Assembly: GCF_024600715.1 (NCBI RefSeq)
Contig: NZ_CP102332.1
Span: 62,001-126,000, forward strand
Direction: 5' to 3'
Source: Streptomyces changanensis
Lineage (GTDB): Bacteria; Actinomycetota; Actinomycetes; Streptomycetales; Streptomycetaceae
Length of the DNA stretch: 64,000 bases
In this document: positions 44,649 to 53,265 of the stretch, piece after piece
Layout of the letters: each line of letters starts with the position of its first letter
Position numbering within the stretch: position 1 is the stretch's first letter
The notes under the pieces: model-generated
The model's input: the letters and a program-made list of their open reading frames with translations, nothing else
Told to the model about the DNA's origin: nothing
The model's database searches: none
Program-made: the position numbers and the translations under genes

Positions 44649-45107
44649 ATGTCACAAGGCCCCGCACCCAGAACCCTGTCCGACGAAGCCCTCTCGACTC
44701 TGCTGGACCACCAGCAGTTCGGCACCCTCGCCACCAACAAGCGCAGCGGCCATCCGCATCTGACCACGATGCTCTACCAGTGGTCCCCTGACACGCGCGT
44801 CCTGCGCTTCTCCACGACCGCTGACCGCGTCAAGGTCAAGCACCTGCGCCGCGACCCGCGCGCGGCCCTGCACGTCTCGGGGGGTGACGTGTGGTCCTTC
44901 GCCGTCGCGGAGGGCCGGGCGGAGGTGTCCGAGGTGACGACCGTCCCGGGGGACGCCGTCGGGCGAGAGCTGCTCGCGATGGTCCCGCAGGCCGCGAGGC
45001 CGAGCGACGAAGACGCCTTCCTGAAGGAGCTCGTCGCCGAGCGCCGGGTCGTCATACGGTTGGCGGTGGAACGGCTGTACGGCACGGCGCTCGACATCGA
45101 CGGCTGA
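44649..45107 (+). CDS. PPOX-class F420-dependent oxidoreductase-like protein
   Basis: 152 residues from ATG 44649. Split-barrel fold: LLDHQQFGTLATNKRSGHPH, TTMLYQWSPDTRVLRFSTTA, DRVKVKHLRRDPRAALHVSG and WSFAVAEGRAEVSEVTTVPG. The T.KR.G.PH.TTM pattern and KV.NLRRDPR match TIGR03618-type F420-dependent PPOX enzymes, which reduce small substrates with F420H2. FMN use is not excluded. Role not known; it stands alone. Confidence 0.85.
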   Translation: MSQGPAPRTLSDEALSTLLDHQQFGTLATNKRSGHPHLTTMLYQWSPDTRVLRFSTTADRVKVKHLRRDPRAALHVSGGDVWSFAVAEGRAEVSEVTTVPGDAVGRELLAMVPQAARPSDEDAFLKELVAERRVVIRLAVERLYGTALDIDG

Positions 45108-45406
45108 CGCCGGCAGCCTCGGCACCGGCCGCACCACGGCCTGCTCGACCACGCGACGCGCGTCCCGTCCGGGACGCCGTCGGCGCCGAACCCGGCGCGG
45201 GGATCATCACCACCTGTATCCCGCCCGTGCCCCATCACCACCCGCGTCCTTGTCCGGCACCGCCGCCCGGCGTCCGGCGCGCCGAAATTCGGCTGCGTCG
45301 GTACCCGTCGGGCGCTCAGACTGGGCGGGCCCGCATGGTCGTGCGGGTGTCGACCGGCCGTCCGGCGTACCGGACGGGTCCCGCGCAAGGCACAGGAGCC
45401 CCACGC

Positions 45407-46468
45407 TTGCAGGCAGCCGTCACCGTCACGCCCGCCCGGATCCCCGAGCTGCTGCTCGGCCTCGCGACCGTCCGCCCCGTCTTCCTGTGGGGCGCGCCCG
45501 GGATCGGCAAGTCGTCCCTCGTGCGCGGCTTCGCCGAGTCGCTCGGCCTGGAGTGCGTCAGCCTGCTCGGCACCCAGCTAGCGCCCGAGGACCTCATCGG
45601 CGTCCCGCAGATCCGGGACGGCAAGTCGGTCTTCTGCCCGCCCGAGGCCATCGCGCGCGACGAGCCGTACTGCCTCTTCCTCGACGAGCTGAACGCGGCG
45701 ACGCCCGACGTGCAGAAGGCGTTCTACTCCCTGATCCTCGACCGCCGCGTCGGGAATTACGAGCTGCCCGCCGGGTCCCTCGTCATCGGCGCCGGCAACC
45801 GCGCCACCGACAACGCCCTCGCCCGGCCCATCGCCTCGGCGCTCGTGAACCGTCTCACGCACGTCCATCTGCGGGCCTCCGCCACCGACTGGCTGGTGTG
45901 GGCGGGGGAGAACGGCATCCACCCGTGGGTGACCGACTACGTCACCGACCGGCCCGACCACCTCTGGTCGCAGCCACCCAAGACCGAGGAGCCGTTCTCC
46001 ACACCGCGGTCCTGGCACATGCTCTCCGACGCGCTGCACTCCTTCGGGCCCACGCTCGACGAGGACACCCTCAAGATCCTCGCGCACGGCACGCTCACCC
46101 CCGCGCACGCCGTCTCCTTCTGCGGTTACGCCAAGATCGTGCGGCACTCCCACGGCATCGACGCCATCATCAAGGGCGACGCCGGCTGGCCGAACCGTAT
46201 CGAGGACCGGGACCTGCTCTACTACCTCGCCGAGGCGTTCCGCGGGCGTCTCATCAGGGAACTCCCCGCGACGAAGGACCAGATCCCGCCCGCCCTGCGG
46301 CAGACCGCGTACCGCGCCAAGTCGCTGCTCGTCCAGCTCGCCGAGATCTCCGTCGAGGTCGCCCAGACCGTCATCCGGGACGACGAGGACGGGCAGCCGG
46401 TGCTGCCCGCGTGGTTCCTCGTCGAGGCCGCCCGGGACATGCCCCGGCTGGTCGAGGCCCGCCGGTGA
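45407..46468 (+). CDS. MoxR-type AAA+ ATPase
   Basis: 353 residues. TTG 45407 is chosen because AGGAG lies 8 bases before it; ATG 45335 would add 24 residues of poor coding character. Walker A is FLWGAPGIGKSSLVRGFAE, Walker B CLFLDELNAATPDVQKAFYS, sensor 1 VIGAGNRATDNALARPI, with RPIASALVNRLTHVHL as the Arg-finger region. This is the bacterial MoxR clade that works as chaperone with vWA proteins. The stop overlaps the next gene (GTGA), so it is made with the metallopeptidase/vWA protein and probably assembles with it. Confidence 0.88.
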   Translation: MQAAVTVTPARIPELLLGLATVRPVFLWGAPGIGKSSLVRGFAESLGLECVSLLGTQLAPEDLIGVPQIRDGKSVFCPPEAIARDEPYCLFLDELNAATPDVQKAFYSLILDRRVGNYELPAGSLVIGAGNRATDNALARPIASALVNRLTHVHLRASATDWLVWAGENGIHPWVTDYVTDRPDHLWSQPPKTEEPFSTPRSWHMLSDALHSFGPTLDEDTLKILAHGTLTPAHAVSFCGYAKIVRHSHGIDAIIKGDAGWPNRIEDRDLLYYLAEAFRGRLIRELPATKDQIPPALRQTAYRAKSLLVQLAEISVEVAQTVIRDDEDGQPVLPAWFLVEAARDMPRLVEARR

Positions 46469-48267
46469 GCCGAGGCGCGAGGACGGGCAAGGGCCGGCGC
46501 GACGACCCGGCAGGGGAGGCGTTCGCCGCCGGGCTCGCCCTTGTCAAGCGCCACCCGGCCCTCGCGGCGCTGGACGCCGAGATCTGCCGTACCCGCGACT
46601 GCGGGCTGAGTCCCCGTCACGGGCTGGCCGTCGTCGACTCCGACGGCCGCATCCACGTCCACCCCGACCGCCGCGCCGAGCCCGCCGCGTGGGCGTGGGC
46701 CCTCGCCCACTGCCTCATCCACCTCGGCTTCGGTCATGTCCCCGCCCACCAGGAGAGGCGCGCCCAGCCCGACCGCGTCGAGCTGGCCGCCCGCTGCGCG
46801 GTCGTCAACCGCTTCATGCTCACCCTGCACATCGGCCGGCCCCCCGAGGACCACCCGGTGACGTTCCCGGACGGCGACGAGGAGCAGCTCGCCGCCCGCT
46901 GGCGCAAGACCGGTGTCCCCGCCGCGCACGAGCGCCGCGGGACGGCGGGCGACGCTCCCGACCAGGTCCTCGTGCCGTGGCCGCGGGAGCATACCGCGCC
47001 CGACTGGCAGCTGGTCTTCGCCCGGGCCCTGACCCGTACCGTCTCCGCGACCATGGACGTCGCGGGCGGGCGGCGCGACGCCGTCACCGGCGAGATCCGT
47101 ATCAAGCAGCCCTTGGAGCGGGCGCTCGGCTGGTTCGTCTCCTCCTACCCGCTGCTCGGCGGCGTCGCGTCCGGCATGACGCTGGTCGCCGACGCCGAAC
47201 TGGCGCGCGGGCACGGCATTTCCGTCGCCGCCGTCGACGCCGCGCTCGGCGAGATCTACCTGAACCCGCTGCGCCGGTACGAGGACGAGGAGTGGCGGTT
47301 CGTCCTCGCCCACGAGATGCTCCACGCCGCGCTCCGCCACGGCGACCGGCGCGGCGCCCGCGACCCGTACCTCTTCAACGTCGCCGCCGACTACGTCGTC
47401 AACGGCTGGCTTGTCGAGATGGGCGTGGGCACCATGCCCGAGGGGCTGTTGCACGACCCGGACCTGAAGGGCCTGTCGGCCGAGGAGGTGTACGACCGGA
47501 TCGTCACCGACGCCCGCAGGACGCGGCGCCTGGCGACCCTGCGGGGCAAGGGCGTCGGCGACATCCTGGGCGAGCCCCTCGGCGGGCGGCCCCGCGACTA
47601 CGTCGATCTGGACGAGTTCTACCGGCGCGGCCTGGCCCAGGGTTTCGACCTGCACGTCAGCGGGGGGCGCGGGCTGCTGCCGGCCGGGCTCGTCCAGGCC
47701 ATCCGGGCCCTCAGCCACCCGCCCGTGCCGTGGGACGCGCGGCTGGCCCGCTGGTTCGACGAGTACGTACCCCGCCCCCAGCCGGTGCGCAGTCACGCCC
47801 GGCCGGCCCGCCGCCAGGCGTCCACCCCGGACATCCCGCGCGCCGGCCGGTACTTCCCGCCCGAGGAGGTCGCGCGCTGCACCTTCGGCGTCGTCCTGGA
47901 CACCTCGGGCTCCATGAACGCGCGGCTCCTCGGCAAGGCGCTCGGCGCCATCGCCTCGTACGCGCAGGCCCGCGACGTACCGGCCGCCCGCGTCGTGTTC
48001 TGCGACGCGGCCCCGTACGACGCCGGGTACCTGCCGCCGACGGAGATCGCCGGGCGGGTAAGGGTCCGGGGCCGCGGCGGTACGGTCCTCCAGCCGGGCG
48101 TGGACCTCCTCCAGCGGGCGGAGGACTTCCCGCCCGAGGCGCCGGTGCTGATCATCACGGACGGGTACTGCGACGTGTTGCGTGTCCGCCGCGAGCACGC
48201 CTATCTCGTCCCGGACGGCGCGACGCTGCCCTTCTCCCCACGGGGGCCGGTGTTCCGGCTCCGCTGA
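46465..48267 (+). CDS. DUF2201-type protein: metallopeptidase-like domain plus vWA domain
   Basis: 600 residues from a GTG that overlaps the AAA gene stop. N-terminal part: helical DUF2201_N, with a zinc-peptidase-like site in FVLAHEMLHAALRHGDRRGA (HExxH, then a third His and NVAADYVVNGWL). C-terminal part: a vWA domain with a MIDAS motif FGVVLDTSGSMN and later RGRGGTVLQPGVDLLQRAED and VLIITDGYCDVL. The metal-ion adhesion site (DxSxS) is intact. Such proteins pair with MoxR ATPases for assembly or remodelling of a target; here the target is unknown. The two genes form a self-contained module with no enzymatic partner visible nearby. Confidence 0.85.
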   Translation: MSRGARTGKGRRDDPAGEAFAAGLALVKRHPALAALDAEICRTRDCGLSPRHGLAVVDSDGRIHVHPDRRAEPAAWAWALAHCLIHLGFGHVPAHQERRAQPDRVELAARCAVVNRFMLTLHIGRPPEDHPVTFPDGDEEQLAARWRKTGVPAAHERRGTAGDAPDQVLVPWPREHTAPDWQLVFARALTRTVSATMDVAGGRRDAVTGEIRIKQPLERALGWFVSSYPLLGGVASGMTLVADAELARGHGISVAAVDAALGEIYLNPLRRYEDEEWRFVLAHEMLHAALRHGDRRGARDPYLFNVAADYVVNGWLVEMGVGTMPEGLLHDPDLKGLSAEEVYDRIVTDARRTRRLATLRGKGVGDILGEPLGGRPRDYVDLDEFYRRGLAQGFDLHVSGGRGLLPAGLVQAIRALSHPPVPWDARLARWFDEYVPRPQPVRSHARPARRQASTPDIPRAGRYFPPEEVARCTFGVVLDTSGSMNARLLGKALGAIASYAQARDVPAARVVFCDAAPYDAGYLPPTEIAGRVRVRGRGGTVLQPGVDLLQRAEDFPPEAPVLIITDGYCDVLRVRREHAYLVPDGATLPFSPRGPVFRLR

Positions 48268-48473
48268 ACCGGCGGTCCTCGGGCGGGACACGAACGGGCA
48301 GGACCTCCTCCGCTCCCGCGGCCTCATGGCGCGCGACGACAGGCCCTCCCCGGGGCGGTACGCCGACGATCACCCGGAAGTCCGGCCTCGTCCCGGCGGC
48401 GCAGCGCCGGGACGGGCGGGTCAGGCGGCAGCGGGGGCGAGCCGGGCCGCGGCGTCCGGCTAGCCTGCCGGTC

Positions 48474-48773
48474 ATGTTCATCATGGAATTGACCTACACA
48501 GCGCCCATCGAGCGCGTCGAGGAACACCTCGCGGCCCATGTGGCCTGGCTGGACGGCCTGTACGAGGAGGGGGTCGTCATCGCCTCCGGCCGCAAGGACC
48601 CGCGTGACGGCGGGGTGCTCGTCGCGGCGGGCATCGACCGTGCCCGCGCCGAGCGGATAGCGGCGGCGGACCCCTTCACGACGGCCGGGGTGTGCGCGTA
48701 CCGGATCACGGAGTTCATCGCCACGAAGACGGCGCCCGCGCTGGAGCGGTACAAGGAGCAGCTCCCTGCGTGA
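48474..48773 (+). CDS. YciI-family protein
   Basis: 99 residues: MFIMELTYTAPIERVEEHLA, HVAWLDGLYEEGVVIASGRK, DPRDGGVLVAAGIDRARAER and ADPFTTAGVCAYRITEF are the YCII ferredoxin-like fold, with the conserved His (AHVAWL) and Asp/ADPF site. Small-molecule dehydratase/hydrolase-type activity has been suggested for such proteins. Not near a sigma factor, unlike the DGPF gene at 6.1 kb. Confidence 0.88.
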   Translation: MFIMELTYTAPIERVEEHLAAHVAWLDGLYEEGVVIASGRKDPRDGGVLVAAGIDRARAERIAAADPFTTAGVCAYRITEFIATKTAPALERYKEQLPA

Positions 48774-48961
48774 CGGTCGGGAGCGGGGGGGGTGGACGGC
48801 GGCCGACCTCCGGCTGCCTGCACCCCCGGCCGTCGTCGCCCACACCGGAGCGCGGCCGTCCCCGGCGGCGAGGCGCTCGGGGACGGGCGGGACACCTTCG
48901 CGCAGCGGCGCGGCGCGGCCCGGGAGGGGCCGCACCGCGCCGGGCCCCCCCGGGCCCGGGG

Positions 48962-49249
48962 TCACGTCCAGAAGCGTCCGTGGTTCGGGCACGTCTGGCC
49001 GGTACCGCCGCAGGTGTCGCAGGTCCTGCCCCGCCGCCCCCGGCAGTACGGGCAGTTGACGACGGGCACCTGGTCCTTGCGGCACTTGGCGCCGCTGCCC
49101 GGCCGGCCCGCGCTGAACAGGTCACCGCCGGTCGTGACGGCCCAGTCCTTGCCGTGCCGCGGGCAGCGCTGCCCCGAGGTGCAGCGGCCGCACCCGCGGG
49201 AGCAGCACCGTTCCAGACGCTGACCGCACCTGCACGTGATCTGCCCCAT
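48962..49249 (-). CDS. cysteine-rich zinc-ribbon mini-protein
   Basis: 95 residues with 13 cysteines. ATG 49249 follows AAGGG. The protein has an internal repeat: RCPRHGKDW in the first half and TCPNHGRFW at the end, each with C-P-x-H-G-x-x-W. NCPYCRGRRGRTCDTCGGTG is a DnaJ-like zinc finger (CxxC plus CxxCGGTG). It should bind two to three zinc ions. Role unknown. It is the second gene after a hypothetical protein, 26 bases apart, and next to a two-component system on the opposite strand. Confidence 0.75.
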   Translation of the reverse strand: MGQITCRCGQRLERCCSRGCGRCTSGQRCPRHGKDWAVTTGGDLFSAGRPGSGAKCRKDQVPVVNCPYCRGRRGRTCDTCGGTGQTCPNHGRFWT

Positions 49250-49275
49250 CACTGTTCACCCTTCCTTCCGTCGTG

Positions 49276-49659
49276 TCAGGCGATGGTCCAACCGCGGGTA
49301 CGTACGCTGCACCGCTGGAACACCAGCGCCAGGCCGCCCGTCAGGCCCATGGCGTTGCCCATCCAGCGGGTGATCGCTCCCATCCGCCGGTCGAAGTACG
49401 CCTCGCCGGTGCAGCCGCCGGTGGTGGGCGTGAGGTCGACGTGGAAGGTGAAGTAGGTCTCGATCCTGTTGCCCGCCGTCACCGTCACGCCGCTGGTGTC
49501 GAAGCGGCTCAGGTAGACCGCCGCCTCCACGCCAGGCGCGGACACGGTCGGCGAGGGGGTGCTGAGCTGCTCGGCCACGCCGTTGAAGAGGACCTGCAAC
49601 GTGTCCTCGACCGAGTGCGGCGAGTCGAAGCCGCCGACCCGCTTGGTGAACCTGCCCAT
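49276..49659 (-). CDS. hypothetical protein in operon with the zinc-ribbon gene
   Basis: 127 residues from ATG 49659 (AGGAGG 5 bases upstream). It begins MGRFTKRVGGFDSPHSVEDT and continues with hydrophobic beta-type stretches (VEAAVYLSRFDTSGVTVTAG, IETYFTFHVDLTPTTGG). Not a family I recognise. Near the C-terminus is MGNAMGLTGGLALVFQRC, one possible amphipathic or membrane-associated helix. Divergent from the response regulator gene. Confidence 0.7.
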   Translation of the reverse strand: MGRFTKRVGGFDSPHSVEDTLQVLFNGVAEQLSTPSPTVSAPGVEAAVYLSRFDTSGVTVTAGNRIETYFTFHVDLTPTTGGCTGEAYFDRRMGAITRWMGNAMGLTGGLALVFQRCSVRTRGWTIA

Positions 49660-49882
49660 GTACGTCCTCCTGGTGTGATGTCCTGCGTCCTCGGCTCCGC
49701 CCCGGTCCGCCGCTGCGGCGAACCGGGCGTCGTGCGGGGCTGGTCGGCCCACCTTGACCGCGCGGCGGTACGCGTGTCTGTCCCCGGGGACGGGGACAGA
49801 CGTCGGGCGTCCACGGGTGGTAGACCTGTCCCCGTCGGCCGTGAGTCCGGCCGGGTGGCCGGCGGGCCGCGAGGGGGGCGGT

Positions 49883-50656
49883 ATGAACGACGCACGGGGA
49901 CCGCACACCGGCGACGACACCGCGACCGGACCGCGGTTGGCGGCGGTCGACGACCATCCGATGATCCTGCACGGCATCCGGGCGTGTCTCGCCGGCTCGG
50001 CGCCCGAGGTCGACTGGGTGGGCAGCGCCGGGAACGTCGATGAGCTGCCGTCCCGGGTGACGGCGCTCCCGTCGGTCGTCCTGCTCGACATCGAGCTGAA
50101 CGACGGCAGCGACGTCGCCGCCAACGTCCACCGCCTGCGCGCGTGGGGTCCGCGGGTCATGCTGTTCAGCCGCGAGCACCGCCCGGTGGTGGTGCGTCGG
50201 GGCATCGAGGCGGGAGCGCTCGGACTGGTGCTGAAGGAGGATCCGGACGCCCAACTCGTGGAGGCGATCCGGGCGGCGCACGCGGGCAAGGCGTACGTGT
50301 CGAGCCGGTTGGCCCACCAGATCGTGCACGACCGGCGCGGGAAGCTGCGGCTGAGCGAGCGTCAGCTGGAGGTGTTGGAGCTGCTGGCGCGGGGCTTCAA
50401 GCCGCCGGCCATCGCCCGCCGTCTGTACCTGAGCGAGGAGACGGTCAAGACCTACCGGAGGCGGTCCATCGAGGCGTTCGCGCAGAACGAGGGGACCGGG
50501 CCGGCCAGCACCGCCGAGCTGGTGTACCGCTCGATGGTGGACGGTCACATCGACCTCGACCCGACCGGCACGGACACCGACCGCGACCCCGTCACCCACA
50601 CGGACGCCGGCGGGCCCGGCGGGCCCGGCGCGTCCTCTGCGGATGCCGCCGGGTGA
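49883..50656 (+). CDS. NarL/FixJ-type response regulator
   Basis: 257 residues. Receiver: AAVDDHPMILHGIRACLAG (acidic pocket), phosphoacceptor Asp in VVLLDIELNDGSDVAANVHR, Lys in LGLVLKEDPDAQLVEAIRAA. LuxR-type HTH: KLRLSERQLEVLELLARGFK, PPAIARRLYLSEETVKTYRR. A Gly/Asp-rich tail of about 40 residues (DTDRDPVTHTDAGGPGG) is unusual. The stop overlaps the kinase gene (GTGA), so both are co-translated. Output targets unknown; the divergent zinc-ribbon operon is a good candidate. Confidence 0.92.
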   Translation: MNDARGPHTGDDTATGPRLAAVDDHPMILHGIRACLAGSAPEVDWVGSAGNVDELPSRVTALPSVVLLDIELNDGSDVAANVHRLRAWGPRVMLFSREHRPVVVRRGIEAGALGLVLKEDPDAQLVEAIRAAHAGKAYVSSRLAHQIVHDRRGKLRLSERQLEVLELLARGFKPPAIARRLYLSEETVKTYRRRSIEAFAQNEGTGPASTAELVYRSMVDGHIDLDPTGTDTDRDPVTHTDAGGPGGPGASSADAAG

Positions 50657-52983
50657 CCCGGCGCGATACCCATCGATCCGGTGTGGAGACCGCGTTTCGC
50701 CGCTCCTTCGCCGGTCTGTCCCTGCTGTTCTCGCTCGCGTGGTGGCTCACGGCCGTGTCGCTGGCCGTCTCGGATGACCGGCGTCCGTCGCTCGTGGCCG
50801 CCGCGGCGCTGTTCGCCGCGTCCGCGACGGTGTGGGCCTACCGGGGGGCCTTCGTCCGCATCGGTCCGGTCGACGCCTGGTCCGCCGTGGCCGTGGCCGG
50901 GGTGGTGCACACGGCCTGCGCGCTGCACCGGTCCGCCGAGCTGGTGGTGGGCCTGCGCTGCATGGTGACGACCGCCGCGGTCCTCCTCGCCGTGGCGTAC
51001 CTGCCCGGGGCCCGGGGGCGGGCGGCGGCGGTGGCCGCGCTGGCGGCGCAGGTGGTCGCCGGGTGGGAGCAGGGCGCGGGGACCGCCTTGGAGGGGATCT
51101 GGCCGGCGTTCGCCGGAGGGGTGGCCGCAGCGGTGCTGGCCCCCGTCCTGCGCACCGCCGGTGACCGCGCGGACATCGCCATGCGCGAGGACGAGGACGC
51201 GAGCGAGGCCGCCGCGCGGGAACGGGCCGCCCGGCGGGCCCGGCGTGACTTCCAGCGGCTGCTGCACGACGACGTGGGGTCGGCGCTGCGCGCGGCGGGC
51301 ATGAGCGGCGTCACCGCCGGGGAGCGGCGCGCGGAGGCCCGCCGCGCGGTGGCCGCGCTGACGTCCGGCTCGGCCGGGGCGGGTGGCGTGGACGGGACGG
51401 GTGGTGTGGACGGGACGGGCGGCGGGGACGGGGCGGGCGACGGCGCGGGGGTCGCCGACCTCGTACCGCTGTTGACCGGGCTGACGGCGACCTCTGTGGG
51501 CGGCGTCCCACGGCCGCGGGTGACGACGGACTTCCCGACGGAACTGACGGTGCCCCACGAGGTGGCCGCCGCGTGCGCGGGAGCGGCCGTCGAGGCGTTG
51601 CGGAACGTACGGTACGCCGGTGCCGCGCACGTCGTGGTCCGGTTGCGCGGGGACCGCCGGGGCCTGGAACTGACCGTGGCGGACGACGGCCGCGGATTCG
51701 TCCCGTCCCAGGTCCGCCGGACCGCACTGGGCCTGCGCGACTCCGTCGGCCGACGCATGGCCGACGTCGGCGGGGTGGCCGACGTGCGCAGCAGGCCCGG
51801 ACACGGCACGACGGTGACCCTGCGGTGGAGCGCCCCGGCACCGGACGCGCACGGCGGCCGCGCGCCGCGGCGGCCGCGCGGGCAGCGGGAGACGCTGCGC
51901 GCCGCCGTGGGTGACGTGCGCGGCGGACTGGCGGCGGTGTGCCTGCCGCACCTGGGGGTCATGGCCGTCGTCGCGGTGGTCCAGACGGCGGGGACGCCGG
52001 CGCTGTTCGGCCATCTCGTCTGGTACCTGGCGCTGGCGGCCGCCACCTGTCTGCTGCTCTTGCGGGCCGACCGCCGGATCAGCGGACGGGTGGCCGTTCC
52101 GCTGCTGGTGGTCGCGGTCGCGGGGGCGGTGAGTTGCCTGTGGGTGATCCCACCGGAGGCCGTCACGGACTACCGGTCGTGGCCGATCGGCGCCGTGTCG
52201 CCGCTCCTGACGCTGCTCGTCATCGTGCGCCCGGTGCGCCAGACGTTCCTCGCCCTGGCGTGCGAGGAGGCGGGCGTCGCCGTGTTGATCGCCATGGACC
52301 CGCCGGTCGCCGGGTCGGCGGCGGGCTCGGTCGTCATGACGCTCCCGGCGATGCTCGCTCCCGCGACGGGGGTGGTGATGGGCCTGGTCATCCGGCGCAC
52401 CCTGGTCACCCTGGGCGGTGCGGTACTGGACGCCCACCAGCACCGCATGGTCGTCGTCGCGACCGAGTCCGCGGCGCGCGCGAGGGCGGAACAGCACCGC
52501 CGCCGGCTGCGGGAGATCGACACACAGATCGTGCCGTTCCTCCGTGCGGTCGCCGCGGACGACGGCCCCGGGCCGGACGCCGTGCGAGCCCGTGCCGACC
52601 GCCTGGCCCAGTCCCTCCGCGACGAACTGCACCTGCCGGGCGTCCTCGACGGCCCCCTGCGCGACCTGGTCGGTCGTGCCCGGGAGGGGGGTTGCGAGGT
52701 GACGATCCACGCGCGGGCCGACGACAACGCCCCACCGGCCGAGACGCCCGCCCGGACGGCCCTGCTGCGCGCCGTGCTCACGGCCGCCCTCGCGGACCGG
52801 AGCACCCCGGACGAGCTGGTACTCGGCGTACAGGACGGGCCGGCGGGCCCGACCCTCAGCGTGGTCACGATGCCGGGCGACACGCGCCGCGCCGCGGCGC
52901 TCCGGGCCGTGCTGGCAGGGGCGCCGCACACGCTGGAGGACTCCGCCGAGCTGACCTGGGCGGAGGTCGTCCTGCCGGAGTAG
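50653..52983 (+). CDS. histidine kinase with duplicated membrane/kinase-like modules
   Basis: 776 residues from GTG overlapping the response regulator stop. Module 1: about five membrane helices (21-165), dimerisation helix RRDFQRLLHDDVGSALRAAG with His205, a Gly/Asp-rich linker with a GVDGTG duplication (245-256), and HATPase_c with ALRNVRYAGAAHVVV (Asn318), ADDGRGFVP and RPGHGTTVTL. Module 2: a second membrane region (about 425-585), a coiled segment (ATESAARARAEQHRRRLREI) and a C-terminal domain that looks like a degenerate kinase without the N- and G-boxes. Kinases of this family usually have only one module. The second may be a sensor or a regulatory pseudo-kinase. Confidence 0.85.
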   Translation: MTRRDTHRSGVETAFRRSFAGLSLLFSLAWWLTAVSLAVSDDRRPSLVAAAALFAASATVWAYRGAFVRIGPVDAWSAVAVAGVVHTACALHRSAELVVGLRCMVTTAAVLLAVAYLPGARGRAAAVAALAAQVVAGWEQGAGTALEGIWPAFAGGVAAAVLAPVLRTAGDRADIAMREDEDASEAAARERAARRARRDFQRLLHDDVGSALRAAGMSGVTAGERRAEARRAVAALTSGSAGAGGVDGTGGVDGTGGGDGAGDGAGVADLVPLLTGLTATSVGGVPRPRVTTDFPTELTVPHEVAAACAGAAVEALRNVRYAGAAHVVVRLRGDRRGLELTVADDGRGFVPSQVRRTALGLRDSVGRRMADVGGVADVRSRPGHGTTVTLRWSAPAPDAHGGRAPRRPRGQRETLRAAVGDVRGGLAAVCLPHLGVMAVVAVVQTAGTPALFGHLVWYLALAAATCLLLLRADRRISGRVAVPLLVVAVAGAVSCLWVIPPEAVTDYRSWPIGAVSPLLTLLVIVRPVRQTFLALACEEAGVAVLIAMDPPVAGSAAGSVVMTLPAMLAPATGVVMGLVIRRTLVTLGGAVLDAHQHRMVVVATESAARARAEQHRRRLREIDTQIVPFLRAVAADDGPGPDAVRARADRLAQSLRDELHLPGVLDGPLRDLVGRAREGGCEVTIHARADDNAPPAETPARTALLRAVLTAALADRSTPDELVLGVQDGPAGPTLSVVTMPGDTRRAAALRAVLAGAPHTLEDSAELTWAEVVLPE

Positions 52984-53265
52984 GCAACAAGGGCGCAGTG
53001 CGGGGCAGCACGGGGGCGCGGTCGCCGCGGGCCGACAGGGACCCGAGGCAACCGAGGCACCCGAACTGCCTGTGCCTGACGCCCGGTTCGTCTCAGCGCG
53101 CCGCGCGCCCACCGCCGGCGAGGGCGGAAAAGGCGTGGCCCGGGAGCGGGGCGCCCCCGTAAGGTGCCGCGCATGGGAACTCTGTGACAGCCCCGCGCAC
53201 GACCGCGTAGAGCTCCGCTCCGTCGTCGTCGCGCTCCTTCGTCCTGACGAATCCGTTCCATCGGC
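52984..53265. other. intergenic leader region of the ABC-F gene
   Basis: Contains the tiny frame MGTL* at 53173-53187, but I could not establish a leader-peptide attenuator. No gene seen. Confidence 0.35.

Noticed and set aside
50545..53112. An 855-residue leftward frame opposite the kinase gene
   Set aside because: Composition is that of an antisense shadow, and the kinase frame has all motifs.
53173..53187. Tiny frame MGTL before the ABC-F gene as an attenuator leader
   Set aside because: No ribosome site and no paired stem-loops could be identified, so this is chance until tested.
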